NCBI GenBank assembly: GCA_024636705.1
Contig: JAGXGN010000035.1
Location: forward strand, 1 to 38,284
Direction of reading: 5' to 3'
Source: Halomonas sp.
GTDB taxonomy: Bacteria > Pseudomonadota > Gammaproteobacteria > Pseudomonadales > Halomonadaceae
Length of the DNA: 38,284 nucleotides
This document shows, piece after piece, positions 7,655-16,853 of this stretch. The notes under the pieces are model-generated. The model was not told the DNA's origin. It did not search any database and saw only the letters and a list, made by a program, of their open reading frames with translations. The first letter of the stretch is position 1. Every line of letters begins with the position of its first letter. Position numbers and translations under genes: made by a program.

Positions 7655-10018
7655 ATGTCAGATGATTCACTCCGTAGCAGCGCTGCCATCTTCGAGCATG
7701 CCCCCGTTGGCCTCGCCGGCTTGGATGTCGAGGGCGTCCTGGTGCAGGTGAACACCCACTTTGCCCGCCTGTTTGGTTGGCGCATCGAGCAAGTGGAGGG
7801 GTACCGATTGCACGACCTGATTGTCGAACCGTACGGCGTGGAGTTTACGGCTTGTCTGGCCGACATCGCTCGCGGCGCTCAGGTCGAGAGTCGTCTCGAA
7901 ATCCCGCTCAGGCGTGGTGATCACGACATGACGTGGGTCAACATGACCCTGGGTCGGATGGCGGAATCTCCCGAAGAGTGGCGACAAGGACTCTCGATGA
8001 TCGTGGAAATCAGGGAGCGCCATGGTCAGGCCAGTCAGACGCTGGTGGACCGGTTGATGCAGGTCAGTCCGGCCGTGGTCTATACGATGCGGCCCGACGA
8101 TCTGGCAACCATGACCTTCGTCAGCCAGAACGTGGCGACCGTTACCGGTTGGTCGCCGCAGGCGCTGATAGGCCGGCCTGACTGGTTGGAGGAGCATGTT
8201 CATCCGGAAGATTTCCAGAGGATCTATGGTGATCTGACCCGCTGGCTCGCGCGTGATGCCCCCGGTTATGCCCGGATCCACTATCGTCAACGCACTCCGG
8301 AAGGTCGCTGGCAGTGGCTGGATGATCAGCTGACGACGGTCCGTGATTCCCGGGGCCGTATCGTCGAACTGGTGGGGGCCTTTCGCGATGTCACCGGCCG
8401 GGTCGAAATCACCCAGCGCCTGGAGAAGCTTGCTCGCAACGTCCCGGGTGTGCTCTTCCAGTATCGCCAACATCCGGACGGACAGGCCCATTTCACTTAT
8501 GCAAGCGAGGGCGCTCTCGACATCCTTGGCCTGCCTCACGAGGAGATGGAAGCCGATGCCTCGAAGGCATTCGGCCGAGTCCATCCTGACGACCTACCGC
8601 CGCTCCTGGCCAGCATCGAGGCATCACGACGCCATCTGACTCCCTGGCAGTTGCGACTGCGTCTCCTGCATCCGCAACGCGGGGAGATCTGGCTGGAAGG
8701 GCGGTCCTCACCGGAAGCGGAAGAGGACGGAAGCATACTCTGGCATGGCGTACTCCTGGACATCACCCGGCAGGTGGCAGCCGAGGAGGCCTTGCAACAG
8801 AGCCGGGTGGAACTGGCAGAAGCCCAGCAGTTGGCCCATCTGGGTAGCTGGATATGGGATGTCGCCACAGATGACCTGCGCTGGTCAGAGGAGATGTTCC
8901 GGATCTTCGGTGTGACGCCCGACGCCTTTACTCCGACCTTCGAGGGTTTCTTGCAACGGGTCCACGCTGATGACCGCGAAAGGGTGAGGGCAGCGGTGGG
9001 CGAGGCACTGCGAGGGTCGCCTTACCTGATCGGCTTTCGGATCCTGTGGCCAGATGGTTCCGAGCGCATTGTCGATGCCCGAGGGTCGGTCGAGTTCTCC
9101 ACCAACGAGCAGCCGCTGCGCATGATCGGAACGATGCTGGACGTTACCCGCCTTCGAGCGATCGAGGCGGAACAGCGACTGCTTGCCGCCACCTTCCACA
9201 GTAGCCAGGCAATCTTCATCACAAATTCAGCGGGCATGATCCAGCGGATCAACCCCGGGTTCACGGCCCTCCTGGGATATACCTCCGATCAGGTAGTTGG
9301 CCGGAATCCTCGCCTCTTTCACTCTTCTGTGCAGGGCCCCGAATTCTATAAGCATATTTTTGATCAGATAGAAGAAAAAGGATATTGGGAGGGTGATATC
9401 TGGAACCTGCACCGCTTGGGGAAGGTAATCCCCCTGCATGAGTTCATCACGGCCATCCATGATCCCGGCGGTCGGCTCGAGCATTACATCGCGAGCTTCT
9501 TCGATATTAGCCGACAGAAGGAACTGGAGAGCCGCCTTGAATATCAAGCCTTGTATGACCCACTCACGGAGACAGCCAATCGACGTCACATCGAGCCCCT
9601 CATGGAGCATGAGGCTCGCAGGGCAAGCCGTTACGGTAATCCCTGTTCCCTCGTGATGCTGGACCTGGACCACTTCAAGGCAGTCAATGACACCTTCGGT
9701 CACGATCTCGGCGACGAGGTACTGCGCAGGGTCGTCGCGACACTGAAGAAGCGACTGCGCGACACCGATGTCCTGGGACGCTGGGGCGGCGAGGAGTTCA
9801 TTGTGCTGCTACCCGATACGAGGGGTCATCACGCCAGGCAAGTGGCCGAACAGCTGCGCATTCACGTCGAAGGGACGGAGATGCCCGAGGCAGGGCATGT
9901 GACGATCAGCCTCGGGGTGTCCGAATATCATCCTGCCGAATCCATCAAGGATTGGATCAAGCGAGCGGACGATGCCATGTATGCCGCCAAGAAAGCCGGC
10001 CGTAATCGAGTGGGATAA
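7655..10018 (+). CDS. PAS-domain diguanylate cyclase
   Basis: A 787-residue cytoplasmic sensor that should make cyclic di-GMP from two GTP. Five PAS-type modules follow one another at about 10-130, 134-255, 256-380, 388-505 and 505-625, then a GGDEF domain (about 627-787). The catalytic signature is GGEEF from residue 711, and an RxxD product-inhibition site (RDTD, 702-705) is at the standard distance before it, so the enzyme looks active and feedback-controlled. There is no membrane segment. I start at 7655 because GGGAGGG lies about 8 bases upstream; the longer in-frame ATG at 7586 has no comparable site. It ends 6 bases before the 3' end of a convergent EAL-domain gene. Confidence 0.93.
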   Translation: MSDDSLRSSAAIFEHAPVGLAGLDVEGVLVQVNTHFARLFGWRIEQVEGYRLHDLIVEPYGVEFTACLADIARGAQVESRLEIPLRRGDHDMTWVNMTLGRMAESPEEWRQGLSMIVEIRERHGQASQTLVDRLMQVSPAVVYTMRPDDLATMTFVSQNVATVTGWSPQALIGRPDWLEEHVHPEDFQRIYGDLTRWLARDAPGYARIHYRQRTPEGRWQWLDDQLTTVRDSRGRIVELVGAFRDVTGRVEITQRLEKLARNVPGVLFQYRQHPDGQAHFTYASEGALDILGLPHEEMEADASKAFGRVHPDDLPPLLASIEASRRHLTPWQLRLRLLHPQRGEIWLEGRSSPEAEEDGSILWHGVLLDITRQVAAEEALQQSRVELAEAQQLAHLGSWIWDVATDDLRWSEEMFRIFGVTPDAFTPTFEGFLQRVHADDRERVRAAVGEALRGSPYLIGFRILWPDGSERIVDARGSVEFSTNEQPLRMIGTMLDVTRLRAIEAEQRLLAATFHSSQAIFITNSAGMIQRINPGFTALLGYTSDQVVGRNPRLFHSSVQGPEFYKHIFDQIEEKGYWEGDIWNLHRLGKVIPLHEFITAIHDPGGRLEHYIASFFDISRQKELESRLEYQALYDPLTETANRRHIEPLMEHEARRASRYGNPCSLVMLDLDHFKAVNDTFGHDLGDEVLRRVVATLKKRLRDTDVLGRWGGEEFIVLLPDTRGHHARQVAEQLRIHVEGTEMPEAGHVTISLGVSEYHPAESIKDWIKRADDAMYAAKKAGRNRVG

Positions 10019-10024
10019 GACCCC

Positions 10025-11860
10025 TCATCCAGTTCTCGGCACGGGGCGTCCTGGCCAGGAATCGAGGAAAGCCAGCGCCTTGCCGGCGTCGACGGGTCGG
10101 CTGAACAGGTAGCCCTGCAGTGCATCGCAGCCCAGTTCCTGGAGCAGGCGATGTTGCGCTTCGGCCTCGACGCCCTCGCCGACGACCTTGAGGCCGAGGC
10201 CATGAGAAATGCGGATGATGCCCGTGACGAGTTCTAGGGCCTTCTGGTCACGGGGCAGTCCATCAATGAAGCTCTTGTCGATCTTGAGGACGTCAATGGG
10301 CAATCGCTTGAGATAATTCAAGGAGGAATAGCCGGTGCCGAAGTCATCCAGGGCCAGGGCGAAACCGTGATCCCGGAGCCGGCTCATGGTCTGGACCGCA
10401 TGGTCGACATCGGTGAGCAGGCTTTCCTCGGTCAGCTCCAGCGTCAACCGTTCCGGCGCCAGATCGTGCTCCCTGAGTGTCTGGAGGATATGGTCGACAA
10501 AATTCGACAGATAGAACTGGTTGGCGGGAATATTGATCGCCATCCGCAGCGGGGGATCGCCCGGCTTGAGGGGCCAGTCCGTCGCTTTCTCGCAGACGAC
10601 CCTGAGCGACCAGTCCGTCAGCAGTCGTGACAATCGGGGATTTCTTTCGGCGATCGGCACGAACTCCCCGGGACTCACTTGGCCCAATTCCTCATCCTGC
10701 CAGCGTGCCAGGGCCTCGAAACCGCTCACGCCACTGCCGTCGGCGAGCACGATGGGCTGATAGTGCTGGGCCAGATTGCCATCCCGCAGAGCCGGTTCCA
10801 GGCGTTGCTCTATCCAGTGCCGGCGTACCGCACTGGCCTCGGTCTGATGGGTGAAGACATACATGCCTTCCTTGGCTCTGTGGCCCTTGAGGGCGGCCCT
10901 GGCCCTTTCCAGCAGATCATCGGAATTGGTGCCGTCATTGGGGGAGACGCTGATGCCGACATCGATGTCCGGCCGTAGCGTATGGCCAACCAGGTCGATC
11001 GCCATGTTCAGCTTGTTGACGATGGGCGTTATCACGCTGAAGAGGTCGCGTACGAAGAACATCGAGACGACCGCGGCGAAGCGATCATGCCCCATGTGGC
11101 CTGCCGCCAGGATCTTGATGTCCGGTGCCGTCAGGCGATTCGCCAGACACTGCAGGACGGCGTTCCTGTTGCCCCGCCCATGGATACGACTGATCTCGTC
11201 GAGATTATTCACGCGCAGGTGCAGGACCGCCAGGTGCTGGGACTCCGTTTTGGCCAGGCGAATCAGATTGTCCAGGGTGTCGCCGAAGAGGGTCTCGTCG
11301 GGAAGTCCCGTACGGACATTACGCTGAGTCACATGGTTGACACGCTGTCGGACGTTAGCCAATTCGGCGTAGAGATGGATCTGCTCCTCGACGATCTTGC
11401 CGAAGTTTTTCAGCCAGGAGCGTTCCACGGCGGTGATCTCTCGAGGTCTCGTATCGCTGATGCAGAATGTTCCGATGGAATGGCCGGTCGGGCCATGCAG
11501 GACGACGCCGGCGTAAAAGCGGACATAGGGGGCCGACACCACCGCCTTGTGGCTGCGGAAGAAGTCATCCGCCAGGGCGTCGGGAATCTCGAGGTAGTCG
11601 TGCGCCAGGGCATGGATACAGAAGGAGAGCTCGTGTGAGGTTTCGCAGGCCTCCATGCCCACCGAGGACTTGAACCATTGTCGATCTTCATCAATCAGGG
11701 AAATCAACGCCGTTGGAACATCGAATATCTCTGACACTAGGCGCGTATAGCGGTCGAAGCGTTCTTCCGGCGGGGTGTCGAGGATGTCGAGTGAGCGGAG
11801 CTCGGCAAGCCGGGCGTGCTCGTCGCCCTTGCAGGTGTAATGCAAAGTGGTGTCATCCAT
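10025..11860 (-). CDS. GAF / degenerate GGDEF / EAL cyclic-di-GMP phosphodiesterase
   Basis: A 611-residue protein predicted to hydrolyse cyclic di-GMP. Order: GAF domain (about 15-170, with the 'LDTPPEERFDRYTRL' start common in such GAFs), a GGDEF-like domain (about 180-335) whose signature has decayed to GHDRF and so cannot make cyclic di-GMP, and an EAL domain (about 350-600). The EAL part keeps the key residues: FEALAR, NIPANQF, ELTEES, DDFGTGYSS, KIDKSF, EGVEAE and LQGYLFSRP. The start is fixed by AGGAGG 9-10 bases before the ATG at 11860; the reading frame is open further upstream but that part is antisense or shadow sequence over iadA. It probably transcribes from the 80-base gap after iadA or reads through from it. 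Confidence 0.92.
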   Translation of the reverse strand: MDDTTLHYTCKGDEHARLAELRSLDILDTPPEERFDRYTRLVSEIFDVPTALISLIDEDRQWFKSSVGMEACETSHELSFCIHALAHDYLEIPDALADDFFRSHKAVVSAPYVRFYAGVVLHGPTGHSIGTFCISDTRPREITAVERSWLKNFGKIVEEQIHLYAELANVRQRVNHVTQRNVRTGLPDETLFGDTLDNLIRLAKTESQHLAVLHLRVNNLDEISRIHGRGNRNAVLQCLANRLTAPDIKILAAGHMGHDRFAAVVSMFFVRDLFSVITPIVNKLNMAIDLVGHTLRPDIDVGISVSPNDGTNSDDLLERARAALKGHRAKEGMYVFTHQTEASAVRRHWIEQRLEPALRDGNLAQHYQPIVLADGSGVSGFEALARWQDEELGQVSPGEFVPIAERNPRLSRLLTDWSLRVVCEKATDWPLKPGDPPLRMAINIPANQFYLSNFVDHILQTLREHDLAPERLTLELTEESLLTDVDHAVQTMSRLRDHGFALALDDFGTGYSSLNYLKRLPIDVLKIDKSFIDGLPRDQKALELVTGIIRISHGLGLKVVGEGVEAEAQHRLLQELGCDALQGYLFSRPVDAGKALAFLDSWPGRPVPRTG

Positions 11861-11940
11861 GGGGCTTTCCCTCCTGGAGCATACGAGAATGTGCCAACTG
11901 AAGGATAAAGCATCCGCGGGAGATTCCCACTGGCCACCCG

Positions 11941-13107
11941 CTAATCGGCGCCGAAGACGCATCGGCCGGCGATGAAGGTCCGCTGGGGTTGGAAGTCGTC
12001 GTCGAGCAGGGTCACGTCGGCGTCGTGTCCCACGGCCAGGCGGCCTTTCTGGCCGTCGAGCCCGAGCACTCGCGCCACATTTCCCGAGATCAGGCCGAGG
12101 GCCTGCTCCAGGGGCAGCACGCCCTCGCGTACCAGGCGCTGCCAGTCCGCGATCAGTGTGGTGTTGCCCGCCACCCGCATGCCGATATAGGCGCCCCGGG
12201 CGTCGAACTCGGGCAGGCTGCCGTTGCAGTCCGAACTCATCGTGATGCGCTCGACCGGGACGCCGCGCCTGAGCAACCGCGATACCGCACCGAAGCCGCT
12301 CAGGTCGTCCTCGTCGGCGTCGTCGAAGGCGGTCACATCCACGTTGGCGTCGAAGGTCAGTGCATAGTCGGCGGCCTCCTCGAGCAGGTCGCGATGGCGG
12401 TTCACGTGAGTCGGGATCACCTGCTCGGCGGGGATCTCGGTCTCGCTGAGCAGGCGGCGCAGCGGCGCCAGACCCCGCTTGCCATCGCCGACGTGGAAAT
12501 GGCAGATGCCCCGCTTGCCGGCCAGCATGGCACCGACGCGCACCTCGCTGACCAGTCGCTCGATCTCGTCCTGTCGCGGCTGGCTCGAACGGTGATCCGA
12601 GATGGCGATCTCGCCCAGGCCGATGACCTCGGGGATCCAGGCCAGGTCGCGCTGCACGTCGCCGGTGAGTGTCGGGGGTGGCACGCGATAGGATCCCGTG
12701 TACATGTAGGCGGCGATACCCTCGGCGCGCAGCCCGCGAACCTTGGCCAGCAGGTCCGCCAGTGAGCGGCTGATGCCGTCGGTGCCCAGCACGCCCACCA
12801 CGGTACCGATGCCCATGGACGCAATATCGTGGGCGGTGATCTCCGGGCAGCGGGTGCCGCAGCCCCCCTCGCCGCCGCCGCCGGTCACATGCACGTGCTG
12901 GTCGATAAAGGCGGGCACCGCGGTTAGGTGGCGGGCCTCCACAAGGCGCACGGGCCACCCTTCAGGCACAGAGAGATCGCGCCCCAGGGCCGCGATCCGG
13001 CCGTCGGCGATCAGGATCTCGGTGGCCTCGAGCGGTTGTGGCGCGAAGATGCGTCCGACGCGCAGCAGGGTCAGCAGTGGGGCGTCCCGGTCATCCAGGC
13101 GCATCAT
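11941..13107 (-). CDS. iadA: Isoaspartyl dipeptidase (beta-aspartyl-peptidase)
   Basis: A 388-residue metal-dependent amidohydrolase that cleaves beta-aspartyl dipeptides. Seen: 'IDQHVHVTGGGGEGG' (metal His71 and His73), His203 and His205 in CHFHVGD, His234 in PTHVNRH, and catalytic Asp293 in SSDCNGS. Compared from memory with the E. coli enzyme, the metal-bridging carbamylated lysine position just before 'AISDHRS' appears to be Glu166. The ATG overlaps the restored stop of cphA in an ATGA junction, so the two are translationally coupled. In this operon its likely job is to split the beta-Asp-Arg dipeptide released by CphB into aspartate and arginine. Confidence 0.93.
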   Translation of the reverse strand: MMRLDDRDAPLLTLLRVGRIFAPQPLEATEILIADGRIAALGRDLSVPEGWPVRLVEARHLTAVPAFIDQHVHVTGGGGEGGCGTRCPEITAHDIASMGIGTVVGVLGTDGISRSLADLLAKVRGLRAEGIAAYMYTGSYRVPPPTLTGDVQRDLAWIPEVIGLGEIAISDHRSSQPRQDEIERLVSEVRVGAMLAGKRGICHFHVGDGKRGLAPLRRLLSETEIPAEQVIPTHVNRHRDLLEEAADYALTFDANVDVTAFDDADEDDLSGFGAVSRLLRRGVPVERITMSSDCNGSLPEFDARGAYIGMRVAGNTTLIADWQRLVREGVLPLEQALGLISGNVARVLGLDGQKGRLAVGHDADVTLLDDDFQPQRTFIAGRCVFGAD

Positions 13108-15739
13108 GGCGCCTCGCCGGTGGGATCAGTCGATGCCGCTGGGGAGAAGCGGCGACCCCTGATGCGCTCGATGGCGCCATCGACGTCATCGATCAGCAGT
13201 ACCAGCAGGTCGCCTTCGCTGGCCTCATCGAAGGCCCTGTCGACGGCCTGGGACTCTTCCATGATGACCTCCACCCGGCAGGCGCCCGGCACCGACTCGG
13301 CTCCCTCGCGCAGCAGGCGAGCGGCGTCGCCGGGGGTGCGTCCGCGGGGTCGGTCTCGTAGATGAAGACGACGTCGTGCATCCGCGCGAGCAGGGTGCCC
13401 AGCGTGAACAGGTCCTCGTCGCGGCGATTCCCCGGGGCGCTGGCCACGCTGATGCGTCGCCGGGCCGGAATGCAGCCGACCAGTTCGCTCAAGGCCTCGA
13501 GCGCAGGGACATTGTGGCCATAGTCGATCAGCACCTTCATGCCGTCGGCATCGATGAGGTTGGTGCGGCCTGGATTCTGCCCCGGCGTCGGGTGGAAGGT
13601 CTGCAGACCCCGCTGGATATCGGCGATGGAGAGGCCCAAGGCATAGCCGGCGGCGCTGGCGGCCAGGGCGTTGGCGACGTTGAAGCGGGCATGGCCCTCG
13701 AAGGTGATCGGCACGACCACCACCGGGATCACCTCGGCCTCGACATGGCCCTGGCGCATCACGATGCGCTCGCTGTGGACGGTAAAGGCGACGCCGTGTT
13801 CGCGGACATGCTGACGAACGGGACGCGAGTCGGGGTCCAGGGTGAAGAAGATGATCTCGCCCCGGGCCCACTGCTGGCCTTCCAGCACCCTGGGATCGTC
13901 GGCATTGAGCACGGCCGTCCCGCCCTGGCGGACGGCATCGATCACCACCGTCTTGCAGCGTGCCAGTTCATCGAGGGTACGGATGTCGTGCTCGCCGAGG
14001 TGGTCGCTGGCGATGTTGAGCAATACCCCCACGTCGCACTCGTCGAACCCCAGGCCACGGCGCATGATGCCGCCGCGGGCGACCTCGAGCACGGCGCACT
14101 CGACCGTGGGTTCGCGCAGCACGATGGCCGCCGCCTGGGGACCGCTGTAGTCGCCGCGCAGGATCACATGGTTGTCGATCTCGGTGGCGCCGGTACAGGC
14201 CATGCCGACGTTGCGTCCCGCCTGGCGCAGCAGGTGCGAGAGCAGGCGTACCGTGGTGGTCTTGCCGTTGGTGCCGGTGATCGCCGCGACGGGAATGCGC
14301 CCCGTGGCTTCGCTGTCGGGGAACAGCATGTCGATCACCGGGCGACCGACATCCCGGTCCTCCCCGTGGGTGGGCGAGAGGTGCATGCGAAAGCCGGGCC
14401 CGGCATTGACCTCGACCACGGCGGCCGACTGCTCCTCCAGCGGCCGGGTCAGGGTCTCGGCCAGCAGGTCGATGCCGATGATGTCCAGCCCCACCAGGCG
14501 CGCGATGCGCTCCGCCGCGTAGCGTACCTCCGGATGGACATCGTCGGTCACGTCCGTGGCCGTGCCTCCGGTACTGAGGTTCGCCGTGGGCTTGAGGAAG
14601 ACCATCTCGCCGACCGGGATAACGCTCTGCAGGGTCAGGTTCTGCTGGCCGATCAGCCGCAGCGACTGCTCGTCCAGTTGGATCTGGGTCAGCAGGTTCT
14701 CGTGGCCGATGCCGCGACGCGGGTCCCGGTTCTCCTCGTCGACCAGGGCCTGCAGGGTATCGATTCCATTACCGACCACATGCGCCGGGCGGCGCCTCGC
14801 GGCGGCCACGAGCCTGCCGTCGATGACCAGCAGGCGATGGTCCTCGCCGCGGATGTACTGCTCGACGATCACCGAGGGATTGCGATGGGCGGCGATATCG
14901 AAGGCGTCATGCAGCGCCTGGTCGTCCTCGATGTTGGTGCTCACGCCGCGGCCATGGTTGCCGATGACCGGTTTCACCGCGACGGGATAGCCGATGGCGC
15001 CCACGGCCTCGAGCGCCTCGTCGAAGGAGTCGCACACCCGCCCCTGGGGTACCGGGATGCCGGCATCGCCGAGTACCTGCTTGGTCCACTCCTTGTCGTC
15101 GGCGATGCCGAAGCCGATCAGGTCCGTATGGCCGGTCACCGTCGCCTGGATGCGCTGCTGCCGGTGACCATGGCCGAACTGGATGTAGCTGTTTTCCTCG
15201 CTCAAGCGGGTATGGGGAATGCCACGCTGGTTGGCGGCGTCGACGATGGCGGCCGTCGAGGGCCCCAGCATGTGGGCGTCGCGAACCTGCTTGAGGCGGT
15301 CGATGATCGCCGGCATGTCGACTTCCTCGCCGGCGAACAGTCGCTCGACGAGGTCGACTGCTTCTACGCCGGCGGCCAGGCCACAGGCCTCATTCCGGTA
15401 GCGGTAGACCACGTTGTAGATGCCGGTGTCATAGCTGTCGATGGTCTTGCCGTAGCCCACCGCGAAGCCGATCAGGTTCTGCAGCTCGATGGCGACATGT
15501 TCGACGACATGACCGGCCCAGGTGCCGCGTTCCAGCCGCTCCAGGAAGCCGCCGGGGCGGCCCACCGAGCAACGATGCTCCTGCAGGGTCGGCAGCAAGG
15601 CGGTAGTCCGCTCGACGATGCCGGGGACGAGATCGCTTGGCTTTTCTTCGAGGTCCCCGATGTCCAGGCGCATGAAGATCGCTGGATAGCGGCTGTAATA
15701 GTTCGGGCCGCGAAGGGCCCGGTGCTCGAGAATATTCAT
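13104..15739 (-). CDS. cphA: Cyanophycin synthetase, interrupted by an apparent one-base frameshift
   Basis: CphA polymerises aspartate and arginine into multi-L-arginyl-poly-L-aspartate using ATP. Layout: N-terminal domain (about 1-160), ATP-grasp domain (about 220-475, with 'GNHGRGVS' and 'VEVNAGPGFRMHLSP'), and Mur-ligase-like domain (from about 480) with the P-loop GTNGKTTT near 490. The frame starting at 15739 runs out of family-like sequence after 'VFIYETDP' and would stop at 13193. The next frame continues with 'RGRTPGDAARLLREGA' and 'GDLLVLLIDDVD', a normal CphA C-terminus, to a TGA at 13104. One missing C in the run opposite 13346-13349 explains this. Repaired, the protein is about 877 residues, a normal CphA1 length. 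The start overlaps the cphB stop (ATGA). It could be a sequencing error or a real mutation. Confidence 0.9.
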
Positions 15740-16584
15740 CGGCTCTCCGCAAGAATGACGCCGAGTTTATGGGGGGCGAGATAGCGCCGGGCCTCGACGT
15801 CGAACCCGTGGCCGCTGACCATTGCATGGAGGATCATGTGCTCGACGGCCACCGGTTCGCCCATGGGCAGGTCGGCGATATTCGAGCTCGCCAGATCCCG
15901 GCTGTCGATGAGGATGACATGCCCCGGGCCGATGGCTTCGAGAATGCCGTGGGGATGGATGATCACGCCGGCATCCTCGCCAAGGCCCACCCCGAGGTGC
16001 TCGGGGTTGCTCGCTCCGACCTCCACCAGGCGGGTGAAGCGCCCACGCTCGAGGAAATGGCTGTCGATGATCAGGCCATCGACCAACCCCAGGCCGAAGG
16101 TCATGTTGACGGCGCCCTTGCGCAAGGCATCGGCGGCGGCACCGTTGTAGATCATGGTGCCCGGCATGGCGGCTGCGCCGGCACTGGTCCCGGCCACCAC
16201 CGCGCCATTGTCGAGGCGTTCGCGGATGGCCGTCAGAACCGGGGAGCCACCCAGGACATTGGTCAGGCGCAGTTGGTCACCGCCGGTGAAGAAGATGACG
16301 CCGCTCTGCTCGATCTGGCGCACGGCCTCGGCCTCGACCGCCTGCTGGCGATCCCGGATCTCCAGCGAATGGACGCGGCTGGCGCCCAGGCGAGAGAAGG
16401 CCGCTTCGTAGTCGGGCAGCACCTCGTCGGGAATGCTGCTGGCCGTGGCGATGACCGCAACCTCCTGGTTACCCGCAGGGGCCAGGGCGAAAACCCGTTT
16501 GAGGATCTCCAGATCGGATTTCCTGTCCTCGGCACCGCCGATGGCCACGAGGGGGCCGGATGCCGAGGAGGGTGGAGAGGTCAT
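15736..16584 (-). CDS. cphB: Cyanophycinase
   Basis: A 282-residue serine peptidase-like exo-hydrolase that degrades cyanophycin to beta-Asp-Arg dipeptides. Seen: 'LVAIGGAEDR' at the N-terminus, 'FFTGGDQLRL' (about 100-110), the nucleophile motif GTSAGAAAMPG with the serine near residue 133, 'LGLVDGLIIDSHFLERGR' and 'GLGEDAGVIIHPHG'. Length fits the family. I start at 16584, where GAAAGGA precedes the ATG; a longer open frame reaches 16728 but its extra 48 residues look non-coding. First gene of the cphB-cphA-iadA operon, with its TGA overlapping the cphA ATG. Likely cytoplasmic, acting on intracellular granules. Confidence 0.94.
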   Translation of the reverse strand: MTSPPSSASGPLVAIGGAEDRKSDLEILKRVFALAPAGNQEVAVIATASSIPDEVLPDYEAAFSRLGASRVHSLEIRDRQQAVEAEAVRQIEQSGVIFFTGGDQLRLTNVLGGSPVLTAIRERLDNGAVVAGTSAGAAAMPGTMIYNGAAADALRKGAVNMTFGLGLVDGLIIDSHFLERGRFTRLVEVGASNPEHLGVGLGEDAGVIIHPHGILEAIGPGHVILIDSRDLASSNIADLPMGEPVAVEHMILHAMVSGHGFDVEARRYLAPHKLGVILAESR

Positions 16585-16683
16585 AATCCTTTCGTCGCCC
16601 AGCGACGCTCTTGAGATAACGCGGAAGTGGAGTCCGTGCGGGTAAGGTCCCGAACAGCGCGGTGCTTGCCGCCTACCTCTCCA

Positions 16684-16712
16684 TTTATAACAGCCATTCA
16701 GACTCTTGACAC
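16684..16712 (-). promoter_or_regulatory. Candidate sigma-70 promoter of the cph operon
   Basis: Read on the minus strand, GTGTCA (16712-16707) and TATAAA (16689-16684) are separated by 17 bases and lie about 100 bases before the cphB start. They lie in the AT-richer 269-base divergent gap 16585-16853 between cphB and the carboxypeptidase gene. Each hexamer matches consensus at 4 or 5 of 6 positions. For the + strand gene I see only weak candidates (CATAAT at 16798-16803 without a good -35). Confidence 0.4.
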
Positions 16713-16853
16713 TTGATTGAAGGCTCATGAAGGGAGAAGTTATCCAAAAAGCCCGTTATTCCTCGTTTAAATCCCTGTACAGTCTTCATTTCCTGTTCAT
16801 AATACTTATTAGCAACTGCACAATCGACTCCAGGGAATTCAGAGGGCACGCAG

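Noticed and set aside
11861-12958. Long N-terminal extension of the EAL protein frame over iadA
   Set aside because: The extra residues are Arg/Ala/Pro-rich shadow sequence of iadA, and a strong AGGAGG precedes the ATG at 11860.
13376-15784. 802-codon open frame on + opposite cphA
   Set aside because: Antisense shadow caused by high GC; cphA on the other strand has clear domains and motifs.
16585-16728. N-terminal extension of cyanophycinase
   Set aside because: It would run through the likely promoter and has no family similarity; the length from 16584 already fits.
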